The notes: a model not told the origin generated them from the letters alone. DNA of 64,000 nucleotides from Promicromonospora sp042731755 (GCF_042731755.1 NZ_JBHWLR010000007.1:62001-126000), one strand, 5' to 3'; shown: positions 7,658 through 21,419, counted from the stretch's first letter. Translations and numbers: made by a program.

Positions 7658-8895
7658 TCAGTCGTCCGTCAGCGTCATGTGCACGCCGCCGACGAGTGCC
7701 GCCGTGATGTTGTACAGGAACGCCATGATCGTCGCGATGGCCGTCAGCAGCACGATGTTGCAGATGCTGATCAGGGTCGCGAGCGAGATGACGCGGGGGA
7801 ACTCCACGAACTGCGTGAGGTTCACGTTGCTCTGCGGGCCCACGGCGTCCTCCACGAAGCTCTGCACCGTGGTGAAGACACCGAGGCTGTTCAGCACCGA
7901 CCAGAACACCGCCGTGGCCACCACGGTCATGATCGCGACCGCCACGGCCAGCAGGAACGCCAGCTTCATGACGGACCACGGGTCGACCCGGGAGAGCGCG
8001 AGCCGTACGCGGCGCGGTCCGGCGGGGGCCGGGCGCGGCACCTCGGGCGTGGGGGACGACGCGGGCTGCGCCGACTGGCCCTGTGCGCCCTCGGTGGGCG
8101 TACCGACCGGAACGGCGGTGCCACGCACCCCACCCGCGGTGTAGTGCATCTCGGGCCGCGGCCTGGGCTCGTTCTGAGCCGCCGTCTGCCCCTCGTCGTC
8201 AGGCATGATCGAGGACACCTTCTTCGCCGCGCTGCGGGCCGCGTCGAGGGCGGCCTGGGCAGCCTTCATCGCGCCGGCCTTCACGCCGTCCGCGGCTCCC
8301 GTCGGAGCGGCCGCCGGGGTGCTCCCCGGCGTACCGGGCGCCGGGACCCTGTTCCACGACTTCGCGTCCGGCTCGGCCGCGGGTGCGTTCTGCGACGCCG
8401 CGGCGTCAGTCTTCGTCGAGGCCCGCCCGATCGCCGAGACGAGGCCCGCCGAATCCTTGGACCCGCCGTTCGACTCCGCGGCCGGCTTCTGCTCCTTGCC
8501 CTGCTTGCCCGCCTCGTAGGCGGACCGCCAGACCCCACCCGTGGTGGGGACGGCCGTGTCGTCCGCAGCGGGCGGCTTCGGTGCCTTGCTCTCCGTGGGC
8601 TGGTCCGCCTTCGCCGCGGGAGAGGCGACCACGACGGGCTCGGGCAGCTTCTCGCCGCCCGTGGCCTGGCCGGCGCCGGCAGCGGCGCCGTTCGACGCGC
8701 TCCCGCCGTCTGCGGGCTTGTCCGTGGCCGAACCGTTCGACGCGGAGGTCTTCTCCGAGCCGGCCCCTGCCGGCTCCGCGCTCGAGTTCTCGGCGTCGTT
8801 CTCCTGCGTCACGGCCTTGCGGTCCCGGGTGATCTCCAGGTCTTCTTCGAGCGAAGGCGTCGCGATGCGCACGTGCCCGTTCTTGTCACTCGTCA

Positions 8896-8896
<1 letters not shown>
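7658..8896 (-). CDS. DUF3566 domain membrane protein
   Basis: A 412-residue protein. The first ~290 residues are low-complexity, rich in Ala, Pro, Glu and Lys, and probably disordered. The C-terminal 120 residues are the DUF3566 domain, beginning PRRVRLALSRVDPWSVMKLA, with two membrane helices (about 308-332 and 370-400). Its ATG overlaps the gyrA stop (ATGA), as in most actinobacteria where DUF3566 follows gyrA. The function is unknown. The long acidic/Ala-rich N-terminus varies strongly between species. Confidence 0.92.
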
Positions 8897-11556
<2,660 letters not shown>

Positions 11557-11625
11557 CGTCTGTACTTCCTTTCCACGCCGCTGGGCGTGTCACTTCGTCT
11601 CGTGGGCCACCGTCTCGACGCGGGA

Positions 11626-11658
11626 CGTCGCAGGGCGCCGTGGGGCACTCCTGCGACG
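11626..11658 (-). other. Hairpin in the gyrB-gyrA gap
   Basis: A 9-bp inverted repeat (CGTCGCAGG ... CCTGCGACG, 15-nt loop) begins just after the gyrB stop. It may be a weak terminator or attenuator, or simply 3'-end structure. Confidence 0.35.
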
Positions 11659-11665
11659 GCCCCGG

Positions 11666-13774
<2,109 letters not shown>

Positions 13775-14330
13775 ACGATGTGCACGACGACGGACGTACC
13801 AGCTGCTGCGCGAGCGGCTCGGACCAGGTGAGGTCCATGCCGTGCTCGGGTGCCACGTACGGTCCGACGGCTCGTCGGTGCTCAGCGTTCCGGGTCCTCA
13901 GGACGTTCCTGGGAACCCGGCGCGGTTGACCCCCTCATACTACCTTCTGAGCGGCGAAAACCCGGGATCCTGGGGTGTTTGTAGCCACTCCTCCACAACC
14001 TTTCTCCACAGGGTGATTTCTGGGGCCCTGGAGCGGTTCCCGAACGGCCTCCGGAGCCTCGGTCCAGCCCTCTCCGGAGGTCCGGACCAGGGGTCCGGTC
14101 CCGTCCTCGGACGGCCCCCGCCGGCGACCTCGGCGACGCCGCTCCGGACGACTCGTCGAGAGCGCGTCCCGGCATTCGATTCCCCTGCGGATCGTCATGT
14201 CGCCGTCTGTTGAAGGTCAGAAAATTTGCACGCAGAAGGTGACATTTCGTTGATTTGTCGTTTTCTGCTCTAATAGCGCCGACCGGTCACATGCGCGCGC
14301 ACGCGCACTCTCACTTCGAAGGGCTACAGA
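13775..14330. promoter_or_regulatory. Divergent intergenic region, gyrB / LAATG surface protein
   Basis: 556 bp without a convincing gene. It should hold the promoters of gyrB (leftward) and of the surface protein (rightward). A DnaA-box-like TTCTCCACA lies at 14002-14010. The last 110 bp (14219-14276) are unusually AT-rich for this genome (AAAATTTGC, TTGATTTGTCGTTTTC, TCTAATAG) and probably contain the promoter of the surface-protein gene, but no -35/-10 pair is well spaced enough to name. Confidence 0.5.
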
Positions 14331-15137
14331 GTGAAGAAGCTTCTCGCCGGCGGAACCCTCGCCATCCTGGCATTCGGCGGCATGATTGCCAGCGCCGCAC
14401 CCGCCTCCGCACACACGCCGAGCGTCTCCGCAGACTGCGGTTTCGTGAACGTTGATCTCAAGTACTACAACGGGGCCAAGGTCACCGTCGTTATCGACGG
14501 CCAGACGGTCGAGGACACCGAGTTCTCCAACGGCTTCCAGAAGCTCTACCCGGACCTCGCGCTCGACAAGGCGCACGAGTGGACCGTCAGCGTCGACGCC
14601 TATGACGGCCAGGGCGGCACGCAGTACGACTGGTCGGAGTCCGGCTCGATCGGTGTCTGCCAGACGCCCCCGCCCGCCGAGGTCGTCACCCCCGTGATCC
14701 CTGAGGCCGTGGCCGGTTGCGCCGCCAGCCTGGACGACGTGGTCATCCCGGACAGCACCGAGGCGATCACCTACACCAAGACCGAGGCCGGCATCGTTGC
14801 CACGCTCACCTCGGAGGAGTACACGTTCCCCGAGGAGCTCGGTGCCTACCAGCTCCAGGAGGACGGTTCGGCACTGCTGCCGACCGAGCTCATCGTGATC
14901 GAGGAAGAGTGCGCCGAGCCCGAGCCGGAGCCGTCGCCGTCCGTCGAGCCCAGCGAGGCGGCCTCCGTGCCGCCCGCCGCCGAGCCCTCCGCGTCGCCCA
15001 GCCCCGAGGCTGAGGAGACCGAGGAGCTCGCCGCGACCGGTGCGACCGTCGGTGGCGCCATCGCGTTCGCCGCGCTCCTCGCGCTCGGTGGCGTCGCCCT
15101 GGTCTGGGCCCGCAAGCGGATGCAGCAGAACGCCTGA
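14331..15137 (+). CDS. LAATG-anchored cell surface protein
   Basis: A 268-residue secreted protein. A signal peptide covers residues 1-27 (KKLLAGGTLAILAFGGMIAS, cleavage after ASA). The mature part has a small beta-rich domain (about 30-110), a second domain to about 200, then a Pro/Glu/Ser linker. The C-terminal sorting signal has LAATG (233-237), a hydrophobic helix and a WARKRMQQNA tail. LAXTG is the signal preferred by class E sortases, and one is encoded at 846-1679. Codons start with GTG at 14331. The gene is on the opposite strand to its replication neighbours, gyrB and dciA, and is flanked by its own promoter region and terminator. The ligand or function is unknown. Confidence 0.88.
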   Translation: MKKLLAGGTLAILAFGGMIASAAPASAHTPSVSADCGFVNVDLKYYNGAKVTVVIDGQTVEDTEFSNGFQKLYPDLALDKAHEWTVSVDAYDGQGGTQYDWSESGSIGVCQTPPPAEVVTPVIPEAVAGCAASLDDVVIPDSTEAITYTKTEAGIVATLTSEEYTFPEELGAYQLQEDGSALLPTELIVIEEECAEPEPEPSPSVEPSEAASVPPAAEPSASPSPEAEETEELAATGATVGGAIAFAALLALGGVALVWARKRMQQNA

Positions 15138-15177
15138 TCAAACAGCTCCTGGCTGACGCCACGGCGTAGCTGAGCGA

Positions 15178-15213
15178 CGAAGGGCTCCCCGGCTTCGGCC
15201 GGGGAGCCCTTCG
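15178..15213 (+). terminator. Terminator of the LAATG protein gene
   Basis: A 16-bp perfect stem (CGAAGGGCTCCCCGGC) closed by a TTCG tetraloop, 40 bp after the stop codon. It may also act on dciA transcripts, which converge. Confidence 0.9.
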
Positions 15214-15307
15214 TGCGTCTGCGGCCCGTTCCTGACCGCGTGCGAGCCGTGTGTGCGGTCCCGCCGGCGGGCGGACGCAGCCGCCTGTGGATCGTGGGCC
15301 GGGCCCG

Positions 15308-15850
15308 TCAGCCCCACGTGTCCCGGGGGCCGGGGCCACGCACCGAACGGGGGCCGCGCCGGAACCCGGGGCCGGCCGGGCCGAGGACCGTGACCTCCTC
15401 GACGACGCCCTCCCCGATCTCCTCGGCCATGCGTCGGACCAGGGTCGGCACCAGCAGCCGGAGCTGGGTGGCCCAGGCCGTCGAGTCGGCGCGCACCACG
15501 AGCACCTTCTCCTCGAACGTCTCGGGTGTGCAGTGGTCGGCGATCTCCGAACCCACCACCTCGCGCCAGCGGCCCACGACGCCGCCCACCGACACCTCCT
15601 CGGTCCAGCCCTTCTCGCGCAGCAGCCGGCCGACGACCGCACCGAGGAGCTGTGGATCCCGCGCGCCGGGCCCCGAACCGCTCGACCGGGGCTCGGCCAG
15701 GGGTGACCGGCGTGAGGGGGATCCGGGCCGCAGACCGCGGGCCCGGGCCGCGGCCTTGGCCCGGTTGAGGGCAGCGCGAGCGACCTCCGACGGCGGCGTC
15801 AGAGCGGGCTCAGAGTTATCCACAGGCCCCTGTGGAGATTCATCAGTCAC
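15308..15850 (-). CDS. DciA family (DUF721) protein, probable replicative helicase loader
   Basis: A 180-residue DUF721/DciA protein. An Ala/Arg-rich N-terminus (NRAKAAARARG) precedes the conserved domain (about residues 68-160), with WTEEVSVGGVVGRWREVVG, HCTPETFEEKVLVVRADSTAW and a final RRMAEEIGEG. DciA proteins are known as the ancestral bacterial partners that bring DnaB helicase to the origin; DnaC/DnaI-type loaders are not seen here. The GTG start overlaps the recF stop by eight bases, giving a coupled dnaN-gnd-recF-dciA series. The codons near its start contain a DnaA box (15816-15824). Confidence 0.9.
   Translation of the reverse strand: MTDESPQGPVDNSEPALTPPSEVARAALNRAKAAARARGLRPGSPSRRSPLAEPRSSGSGPGARDPQLLGAVVGRLLREKGWTEEVSVGGVVGRWREVVGSEIADHCTPETFEEKVLVVRADSTAWATQLRLLVPTLVRRMAEEIGEGVVEEVTVLGPAGPGFRRGPRSVRGPGPRDTWG
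15816..15824 (+). promoter_or_regulatory. DnaA box at the recF-dciA junction
   Basis: A perfect TTATCCACA lies in the first codons of dciA; a weaker inverted TGTGGAGAT follows at 15831-15839. Confidence 0.4.
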
Positions 15851-17081
15851 GGGTCACCGTCCCGGGTTCCACGTGAAACCGTACGCCGTCCAGAGCCGGC
15901 GGGATGTCCTCGGGCACGGCCGCCGTGACGAGCACCTGGCGAGCCGGGAGCACCAGTTCCGCGAGCCGTTCCCGACGTCGGACGTCGAGCTCGGCGAACA
16001 CGTCGTCGAGGATGAGCACCGGGTCGGCGTCGGTGCCCAGTTCGGGGTCCCAGAAAGTGGGTGAATCCGCCGAATTCTGCGGATCCCCGCCCAGCAGCCG
16101 GAACGATGCGAGCCGCAGCGCGAGTGCGAACGACCACGATTCGCCATGGCTCGCATACCCCTTGGCCGGCAGTCCGCCGAGCGTCAGCACGAGGTCGTCC
16201 CGATGCGGGCCGACAAGGCTGACACCGCGCTCCAGCTCCTGCGGCCGGGCCTCGACAAGAGCTTCGAGCAGCAGGTCACGGAGACGACCGACGTCCGAAA
16301 AGTTATCCCCAGAGCCTGTGGACAACTCCGGTGGATTGTCCAGGGAGAGGGCCGGCAGCGACGACCGGTAGGCGATCTCCGCGTCGCCGTCGGCATCACT
16401 CACCTGCTCGTACGCAGCGGCGACCGCGGGCCGCAGCGCGTTCACCAGCTGCACCCGCAGCGAGAGGATCTCCGCGCCGAGCTCGGCCAGTCGTGCGTCC
16501 CAGACGTCGAGCGTCGCGAGCTCGGCGGCCGCCGAGCTCTCCGACCGTGACGACCCACCGGAGCGCCGGGCCGACCGCGCCGACTTGAGCAGTGCCGAAC
16601 GCTGCCGCAGGACCCGCTCGTAGTCGGAGAGCACCCCGGACACCCGCGGCATCATCAGGACCAGGAGCTGGTCCATGAACCTCCGCCGGCCGTCCGGGTC
16701 GCCCTTCACCAGGGCGAGGTCCTCGGGGGCGAAGAGCACCGTGCGCAGGACCCCCAGCACGTCCCGCGCCCGCACCGGCTGGCCCCGGTTGATCCGGGCG
16801 CGGTTCGCCTTGCCCTGGGTGATCTCCAGCTCGACCGTGCTCGCCCGGTCGCCCCGCACGATCCGCGTCCGGACGACCGCTCGCTCGGCGCCCGACCGCA
16901 CGAGCGGCGCATCCGTGGCCACCCGGTGCGAACCGAGCGTCGCGACATAGCCGATGGCCTCGACCAGGTTGGTCTTGCCGCGGCCGTTGCGCCCTACGAA
17001 CGCGTTGACCCCGGGTTCGAGCTCCAGGTCGGCCGACGCATACGACCGGAAGTCCAGCAGGGAGAGGTGGGAGACGTACAT
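15843..17081 (-). CDS. recF: DNA replication and repair protein RecF
   Basis: A 412-residue SMC-like ATPase that helps load RecA at gaps with RecO/RecR. The Walker A motif is GRNGRGKTN (residues 30-38). The ABC-type signature region is represented by YASHGESWSFALALRLA and Walker B by DPVLILDDVFAELD, with the D-loop following. The length is slightly above the usual 370-400 because of a Ser-rich segment near residues 175-190 and a loop containing QNSADSPTFWDPELG. It is 26 bp downstream of gnd and overlaps dciA. One parS-like site and two DnaA-box sequences fall within its coding region. Confidence 0.97.
   Translation of the reverse strand: MYVSHLSLLDFRSYASADLELEPGVNAFVGRNGRGKTNLVEAIGYVATLGSHRVATDAPLVRSGAERAVVRTRIVRGDRASTVELEITQGKANRARINRGQPVRARDVLGVLRTVLFAPEDLALVKGDPDGRRRFMDQLLVLMMPRVSGVLSDYERVLRQRSALLKSARSARRSGGSSRSESSAAAELATLDVWDARLAELGAEILSLRVQLVNALRPAVAAAYEQVSDADGDAEIAYRSSLPALSLDNPPELSTGSGDNFSDVGRLRDLLLEALVEARPQELERGVSLVGPHRDDLVLTLGGLPAKGYASHGESWSFALALRLASFRLLGGDPQNSADSPTFWDPELGTDADPVLILDDVFAELDVRRRERLAELVLPARQVLVTAAVPEDIPPALDGVRFHVEPGTVTRD
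15866..15879. promoter_or_regulatory. parS-like site in recF
   Basis: GTTCCACGTGAAAC differs by one base from the parS core GTTTCACGTGAAAC. It lies in the last codons of recF (encoding FHVEPG). Confidence 0.55.
16303..16325. promoter_or_regulatory. Inverted DnaA-box pair inside recF
   Basis: TTATCCCCA (16303-16311, one mismatch) and TGTGGACAA (16317-16325, complement of a perfect TTGTCCACA) face each other with five bases between them. Confidence 0.35.
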
Positions 17082-17107
17082 CGGTAGGAGATCGTACGTC
17101 CCGGCCG

Positions 17108-18004
17108 CTACTCCGCCGACTTCACCGCGTGCCCGCCGAACTGCTGGCGGAGCGCGGCCACGGCCTTCATGGCCGGCGACTGCTCCTGGCGCGAGGCGAA
17201 CCGCGCGAACAGGGCGGCGGAGATCACGGGGAGCGGCACGGCCAGGTCAATGCCCTCGTCCACGGTCCACCGGCCCTCGCCGGAGTCGTCGACCCAGTCG
17301 TCGAGCAGCGCGAGCTTCGGGTCCTCCTCCAGCGCCTTGACCATCAGGTCGAGGAGCCAGGAGCGCACGACGGTGCCGCGGCTCCAGGCCCGCACCGTGC
17401 CGTGCACGTCGGTGATGAGGTCGGACTTGGCCGCGAGCAGCTCGTAGCCCTCGGCGTAGGCCTGCATCAGGCCGTACTCGATGCCGTTGTGGACCATCTT
17501 GGCGTAGTGGCCCGCGCCGACGCCGCCGGCGTGCACGAAGCCCTCCTCACGGGGCCCCTCGGGGCGCAGCGCGTCGAAGACGGGCAGCACGCTCTCAACG
17601 TCCGCGGCCGCGCCGCCGACCATCAGGCCGTACCCGTTCTCGAGGCCCCAGACGCCACCGCTCACGCCGACGTCGAGGTAGCCGATCCCGTTCTTCGCGA
17701 GCTCGGCGGCACGCTCCTGGTCCTCGACGTAGTGCGAGTTGCCGCCCTCGATGACGATGTCGCCCTCGGAGAGGATCTCACCGAGCTGGTCGAGCACGCC
17801 GCGGGTGGGCTCGCCCGCCGGGACCATCACCCAGACGACCCGCTTGTCCTCGGGGAGCGCTGCGGCGAGGTCCGCGAGCGTCGCGACGTCGGACACCTCG
17901 GGCCGCGGGTCGAACCCGGTGACCTCGATGCCGCCCTTGCGCAGACGGGCCCGCATGTTGTTGCCCATCTTCCCCAGGCCGACCAGACCGATGTGGGTAA
18001 CCAT
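17108..18004 (-). CDS. gnd: 6-phosphogluconate dehydrogenase, decarboxylating (short, GndA-type)
   Basis: A 298-residue enzyme converting 6-phosphogluconate to ribulose 5-phosphate with CO2 release and NAD(P)H formation in the pentose phosphate pathway. The N-terminal Rossmann motif is GLVGLGKMG (6-14). The substrate motifs GGNSHY, DVGVSGGVWG and HYAKMVHNGIEYG (containing the catalytic Lys) are intact. At about 300 residues it belongs to the short tetrameric class, often NAD-dependent, and not to the 470-residue class. Its position between dnaN and recF is a well-known actinobacterial peculiarity. AGGAGG precedes the ATG by ten bases. Confidence 0.96.
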   Translation of the reverse strand: MVTHIGLVGLGKMGNNMRARLRKGGIEVTGFDPRPEVSDVATLADLAAALPEDKRVVWVMVPAGEPTRGVLDQLGEILSEGDIVIEGGNSHYVEDQERAAELAKNGIGYLDVGVSGGVWGLENGYGLMVGGAAADVESVLPVFDALRPEGPREEGFVHAGGVGAGHYAKMVHNGIEYGLMQAYAEGYELLAAKSDLITDVHGTVRAWSRGTVVRSWLLDLMVKALEEDPKLALLDDWVDDSGEGRWTVDEGIDLAVPLPVISAALFARFASRQEQSPAMKAVAALRQQFGGHAVKSAE

Positions 18005-18119
18005 GTGCGTGAAATCCTCCTGGGTCGTTCGACGGGGTCGCTCGTGGCGGCCGTCCTTGGTGCTGGCTGACGTCGGGTTGCGGGCACGTCCCGTCGATCA
18101 GGACGGGGCGTAGAACGCG

Positions 18120-19250
18120 TCAGCCGGTGAAGCGGATCGGCACCAGCAGGTACCGGTAGGCGGAGTCGTCCTCGCCGTCCAGGCTGCCCTGGCCGGTGAA
18201 CTCGACCGGCTTGTTCGGGTGCGTGAACGACAGGCGGACGAAGTCCGTGCCCAGGGCGCCCAGGCCGTCGAGGAGGAACTGCGGGTTGAACGCCACCGCG
18301 ATGTCCTCACCGACCAGGACGGCCTCCAGCGCCTCGGACGCCTGCGCGTCGTCCCCCTGACCGGCATCCAGTACGACCTGCCCCTCGCTGAACGAGAGCC
18401 GGATCGGAGTGTTGCGCTCCGCGACGAGGCTCACGCGCTTCGCCGCCTCGATCAGCGGGGCGGTGGCGACGACGGCGTGGATGGGCGTGCTGTCCGGGAA
18501 CAGGCGGCGGACGGCGGGATAGTCGCCGTCGACGAGCTGCGAGGTGGTCTGCCGGCCGCCGGCCTCGAACCCGACGAGGTCGAGGCCCTGGCCTGTGGAC
18601 AGACCGACGTTCACGAGTCCGCCCGAGCCGAGCGACTTGGCGACGTCGTTGAGCGTGCGTGCCCGCACGAGCGCGACGGCGGAGAAGCCTGGCGTGGCCG
18701 GGGTCCACGTCAGCTCGCGGAGCGCGAGGCGGTAGCGGTCGGTGGACAGGAGGGTGATGCGCTCGCCCTCGATCTCGACGCGCACACCGGTCAGCAGGGG
18801 GAGCGTGTCGTCGCGGCTGGCCGCGACGGTCACCTGGGCGACGGCGTGGGTGAACGCGTCACCCGACACCGTGCCGCTGACCTCGGGCAGGCCCGGCAGC
18901 GCCGGGTACTCGTCCACAGGCATGGTGAGGAGCGTGAATCGGCTGGCGCCACAGGTGACGACGACCTTGCTGCCCTCGAGCGCCACGTCCACAGGCTTGT
19001 TCGGCAGCGCACGCGAGATCTCGGCGAGCAGACGGCCGGAGACCAGCACGGTGCCCGGCTCGGCCACCTCGGCGGGGATCTCGGAGCGCGCGGAGGTCTC
19101 GTAGTCGAAGCTCGCGAGGTTGATCACGCCCTGCGCGTTGGCCTCGATCCGGACCCCGGCAAGCACCGGTGCCGGCGGGCGCGTGGGGAGCGTGCGAGCG
19201 GTCCATGTCACGGCATCGGCGAGAACGTCGCGCTCGACCCTGAACTTCAT
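18120..19250 (-). CDS. dnaN: DNA polymerase III sliding clamp, beta subunit
   Basis: A 376-residue clamp that encircles DNA as a dimer and tethers the polymerase. Three repeated clamp domains fill the length, starting MKFRVERDVLADAVTWTARTLP and ending with the conserved YLLVPIRFTG, whose C-terminal residues line the protein-binding cleft. The ATG follows AGGAGATGTAACGGC. The clamp gene is directly downstream of oriC, in the same direction as dnaA. Confidence 0.98.
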   Translation of the reverse strand: MKFRVERDVLADAVTWTARTLPTRPPAPVLAGVRIEANAQGVINLASFDYETSARSEIPAEVAEPGTVLVSGRLLAEISRALPNKPVDVALEGSKVVVTCGASRFTLLTMPVDEYPALPGLPEVSGTVSGDAFTHAVAQVTVAASRDDTLPLLTGVRVEIEGERITLLSTDRYRLALRELTWTPATPGFSAVALVRARTLNDVAKSLGSGGLVNVGLSTGQGLDLVGFEAGGRQTTSQLVDGDYPAVRRLFPDSTPIHAVVATAPLIEAAKRVSLVAERNTPIRLSFSEGQVVLDAGQGDDAQASEALEAVLVGEDIAVAFNPQFLLDGLGALGTDFVRLSFTHPNKPVEFTGQGSLDGEDDSAYRYLLVPIRFTG

Positions 19251-19421
19251 GCCGTTACATCTCCTCTTGTTCCTGGGCTGTCGAGGGAAACCCTACGCGA
19301 GTTGGGGACCTGGCGGCACTCGATAGGCCGGGGCTGTGGATGGACTTCATGCCGGGTGTCGTACTAGTGTTCGAAGAGGTAGCCGAAGCGCTCGACCGGC
19401 TTATGAAGGCGTGTGGATTCC

Positions 19422-19465
19422 CCCTAATAGATAACTGTCGTAGTAGTAGTCGGTGTTGTGGAAAC
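19422..19465 (-). promoter_or_regulatory. Candidate DNA unwinding element with DnaA-trio
   Basis: Read on the minus strand, a box-like GTTTCCACA (19465-19457) is followed by ACACCG, then ACTACTACTAC (19450-19440), then GACAGTTATCTATTAGG. This is the order box, short GC spacer, CTA triplets, AT-rich tract described for the basal unwinding system of Bacillus subtilis. The assignment is by pattern only. Confidence 0.55.
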
Positions 19466-19622
19466 TGGGGAAATCGTGTCTTTCCGCAGGTCAGAGGCCA
19501 TTTCCTCCTGTGGAGGAGCTGTGGGGCGATCTGTGCATGAACTGGGGACTGCTGTGGACGGCCAGTTTTTACACACAGGCTGTCCACCGATCGGGGTCCC
19601 GTCGCCCACAGAAAACAGCCGC

Positions 19623-19653
19623 TTGTCCACACCCGTCCACAGGCTTGTCCCCA
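19623..19653 (+). promoter_or_regulatory. Tandem cluster of three DnaA boxes
   Basis: Three same-direction boxes, TTGTCCACA, CCGTCCACA and TTGTCCCCA, begin at 19623, 19633 and 19645. This is the densest cluster in oriC. Confidence 0.8.
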
Positions 19654-19700
19654 GGTGTGTATCGGCTGGTCAGCGCGGCGCACCAAGTTCTGCACAGGTT

Positions 19701-19765
19701 GTGTCCACAGCGCTGGGGACAAGCGAAGCCGAGCCCAGGTAATCAGCCGTTCCGCGTGTGGACAG
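19701..19765. promoter_or_regulatory. Second DnaA box cluster in oriC
   Basis: GTGTCCACA (19701-19709) faces TGGGGACAA (19714-19722), and TGTGGACAG follows at 19757-19765. Each differs by one base from TTGTCCACA in its own orientation. Confidence 0.65.
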
Positions 19766-19909
19766 CCCTGTGGAGGTGCGTATACGCAACACCCCTGCGC
19801 ACCGGTCTCGCTGTGCACAGGGGTGTTGAAAGATGTGGAAGTGGGTTCTATGCCCGGATTTTCGGGCAACGTGAAGCCAGGCAAGGCGGCACGTGTGAGG
19901 TGCGGCTCG

Positions 19910-21346
19910 TCAGCCGCGCTGCTGCTGCTTGATCCGGCTGGTGAGCTCGGTGACCTGGTTGTAGGTCGAGCGGCGCTCCGCCATCTGGCCGGCGATCTTC
20001 TTGTTCGCGTGCATGACCGTGGTGTGGTCGCGGCCGCCGAACTGCTGGCCGATCTTGGGGAGCGACAGGTCGGTGAGCTCACGGCACAGGTACATGGCGA
20101 TCTGCCGGGCGGTGACGAGCACCCGGGACCGTGACGAGCCGCACAGGTCGTCGATGGTGAGGCCGAAGTAGGCGGCCGTCTGCGCGATCACGACGGCGGG
20201 TGTGATCTCCGCGGTGTCGTCGTCGTCGGTGATGAGGTCCTTCAGGACGATCTCGGCGAGTGCCAGGTCGACCTGCTGCCGGTTGAGGTTGGCGAACGCG
20301 GTGACCCGGATGAGCGCGCCCTCGAGCTCACGGATGTTCGTCGAGATCCGGGAGCCGATGTAGGAGAGGACGTCGGCCGGCACGGCGAGGTGCTCGCTCG
20401 CGGCCTTCTTGCGCATGATCGCGATCCGGGTCTCGAGGTCCGGAGGCTGGACGTCTGTGATGAGACCCCACTCGAAGCGGGAGCGCAGCCGGTCCTCGAA
20501 GCCGTTGAGCTGTTTGGGCGGGACGTCGGACGTGATGACGACCTGCTTGTTCGCGTTGTGCAGCGCGTTGAAGGTGTGGAAGAACTCCTCCATCGTCTGT
20601 TCCTTGCCCTGCAGGAACTGGATGTCGTCGATGAGGAGCACGTCGACGTCGCGGTACCGGCGCTGGAAGGCGCCCGCCTTGCCCTCGCCGATGCTGTTGA
20701 TGAAGTCGTTCGTGAACTCCTCGGAGTTCACGTACCGCACGCGGATGTGTGGATAGAGGTTGTGGACGTAGTGCCCGATGGCGTGCAGCAGGTGGGTCTT
20801 GCCCAGTCCCGAGTCGCCGTAGATGAAGAGCGGGTTGTACGCCTTGGCCGGAGCCTCCGCCACGGCGACGGCCGCCGCGTGCGCGAACCGGTTGGACGAG
20901 CCGATGACGAACGTCTCGAAGATGTACTTCGGATTCAGCCGGGTGGGCTCGGCCGACGGCTTGGGCGCGGGCTGCGGCGCGATCGGCATCTGCGCCTGCT
21001 CGGGCTCCGGGGGCTCGTGCTCGAGGGAGAGCGCCGCCGGGCCGGAGATCTGGGACGGGCCGGCGAGCGTGCTGCTGCTCAGCTCGGGGTCCACGGTGAT
21101 GCCGAAGCGGACGTCGCGTCCCAGGACCGACGACATCGCGGAGACCAGGTCGTCGCGGACGGCCGTCTCCAGATAGGTGCGCGTCTGCTCGTGCGGGACG
21201 GCGATGAAGACCATGTCGTCCAGCACGGCCATCGGCTTGGCGAGACGGATGAAGGCGAGCTGCCGGGGGCTCATGTCGGGCCGGGCCTCGAGCGCTGTCA
21301 GGGTCTGCGCCCAGACATCGCCGATGTTCTCGTCCGGGTTGGCCAC
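19910..21346 (-). CDS. dnaA: Chromosomal replication initiator DnaA
   Basis: A 478-residue AAA+ initiator. Domain I (about 1-85) mediates self-interaction, and a short Pro/Gln-rich domain II follows (about 105-145). Domain III has Walker A GDSGLGKTH (about 176-184) and Walker B VLLIDDIQFLQG. Domain IV has the DNA-binding helix-turn-helix and the signature CRELTDLSLPKIGQQFGGRD ending in HTTVMHANKKI. The start is GTG with AAGGAAAG upstream. Three DnaA boxes lie 74-106 bp upstream (21420-21452), implying autoregulation. Transcription runs toward oriC. Confidence 0.99.
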   Translation of the reverse strand: MANPDENIGDVWAQTLTALEARPDMSPRQLAFIRLAKPMAVLDDMVFIAVPHEQTRTYLETAVRDDLVSAMSSVLGRDVRFGITVDPELSSSTLAGPSQISGPAALSLEHEPPEPEQAQMPIAPQPAPKPSAEPTRLNPKYIFETFVIGSSNRFAHAAAVAVAEAPAKAYNPLFIYGDSGLGKTHLLHAIGHYVHNLYPHIRVRYVNSEEFTNDFINSIGEGKAGAFQRRYRDVDVLLIDDIQFLQGKEQTMEEFFHTFNALHNANKQVVITSDVPPKQLNGFEDRLRSRFEWGLITDVQPPDLETRIAIMRKKAASEHLAVPADVLSYIGSRISTNIRELEGALIRVTAFANLNRQQVDLALAEIVLKDLITDDDDTAEITPAVVIAQTAAYFGLTIDDLCGSSRSRVLVTARQIAMYLCRELTDLSLPKIGQQFGGRDHTTVMHANKKIAGQMAERRSTYNQVTELTSRIKQQQRG

Positions 21347-21419
21347 TGGCTTTCCTTAGTCTCGTGCGTGGGGTGGTGCGCGACGCTGGGGGTGTGTTGG
21401 AGTCTGCCATGATGAGGCA

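Larger units (their letters stand above)
19251..19909. other. oriC: Chromosomal replication origin oriC
   Basis: This 659-bp gap between dnaA and dnaN has no gene. At least ten sequences match the DnaA box with no more than two mismatches. They include TTGTCCACA (19623-19631), CCGTCCACA (19633-19641), TTGTCCCCA (19645-19653), GTGTCCACA (19701-19709), TGGGGACAA (19714-19722), TGTGGACAG (19757-19765) and TGTGGACGG (19553-19561). The boxes run in both directions. An AT-rich stretch beside TAG triplets lies on the dnaN side (19422-19465). The location between dnaA and dnaN is the standard actinobacterial oriC position. Confidence 0.95.

Noticed and set aside
13923..13942. TTGACC with TACTAC, possible promoter upstream of gyrB
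   Set aside because: The hexamers are only six bases apart on the plus strand, and the minus-strand reading lacks a -35 partner.
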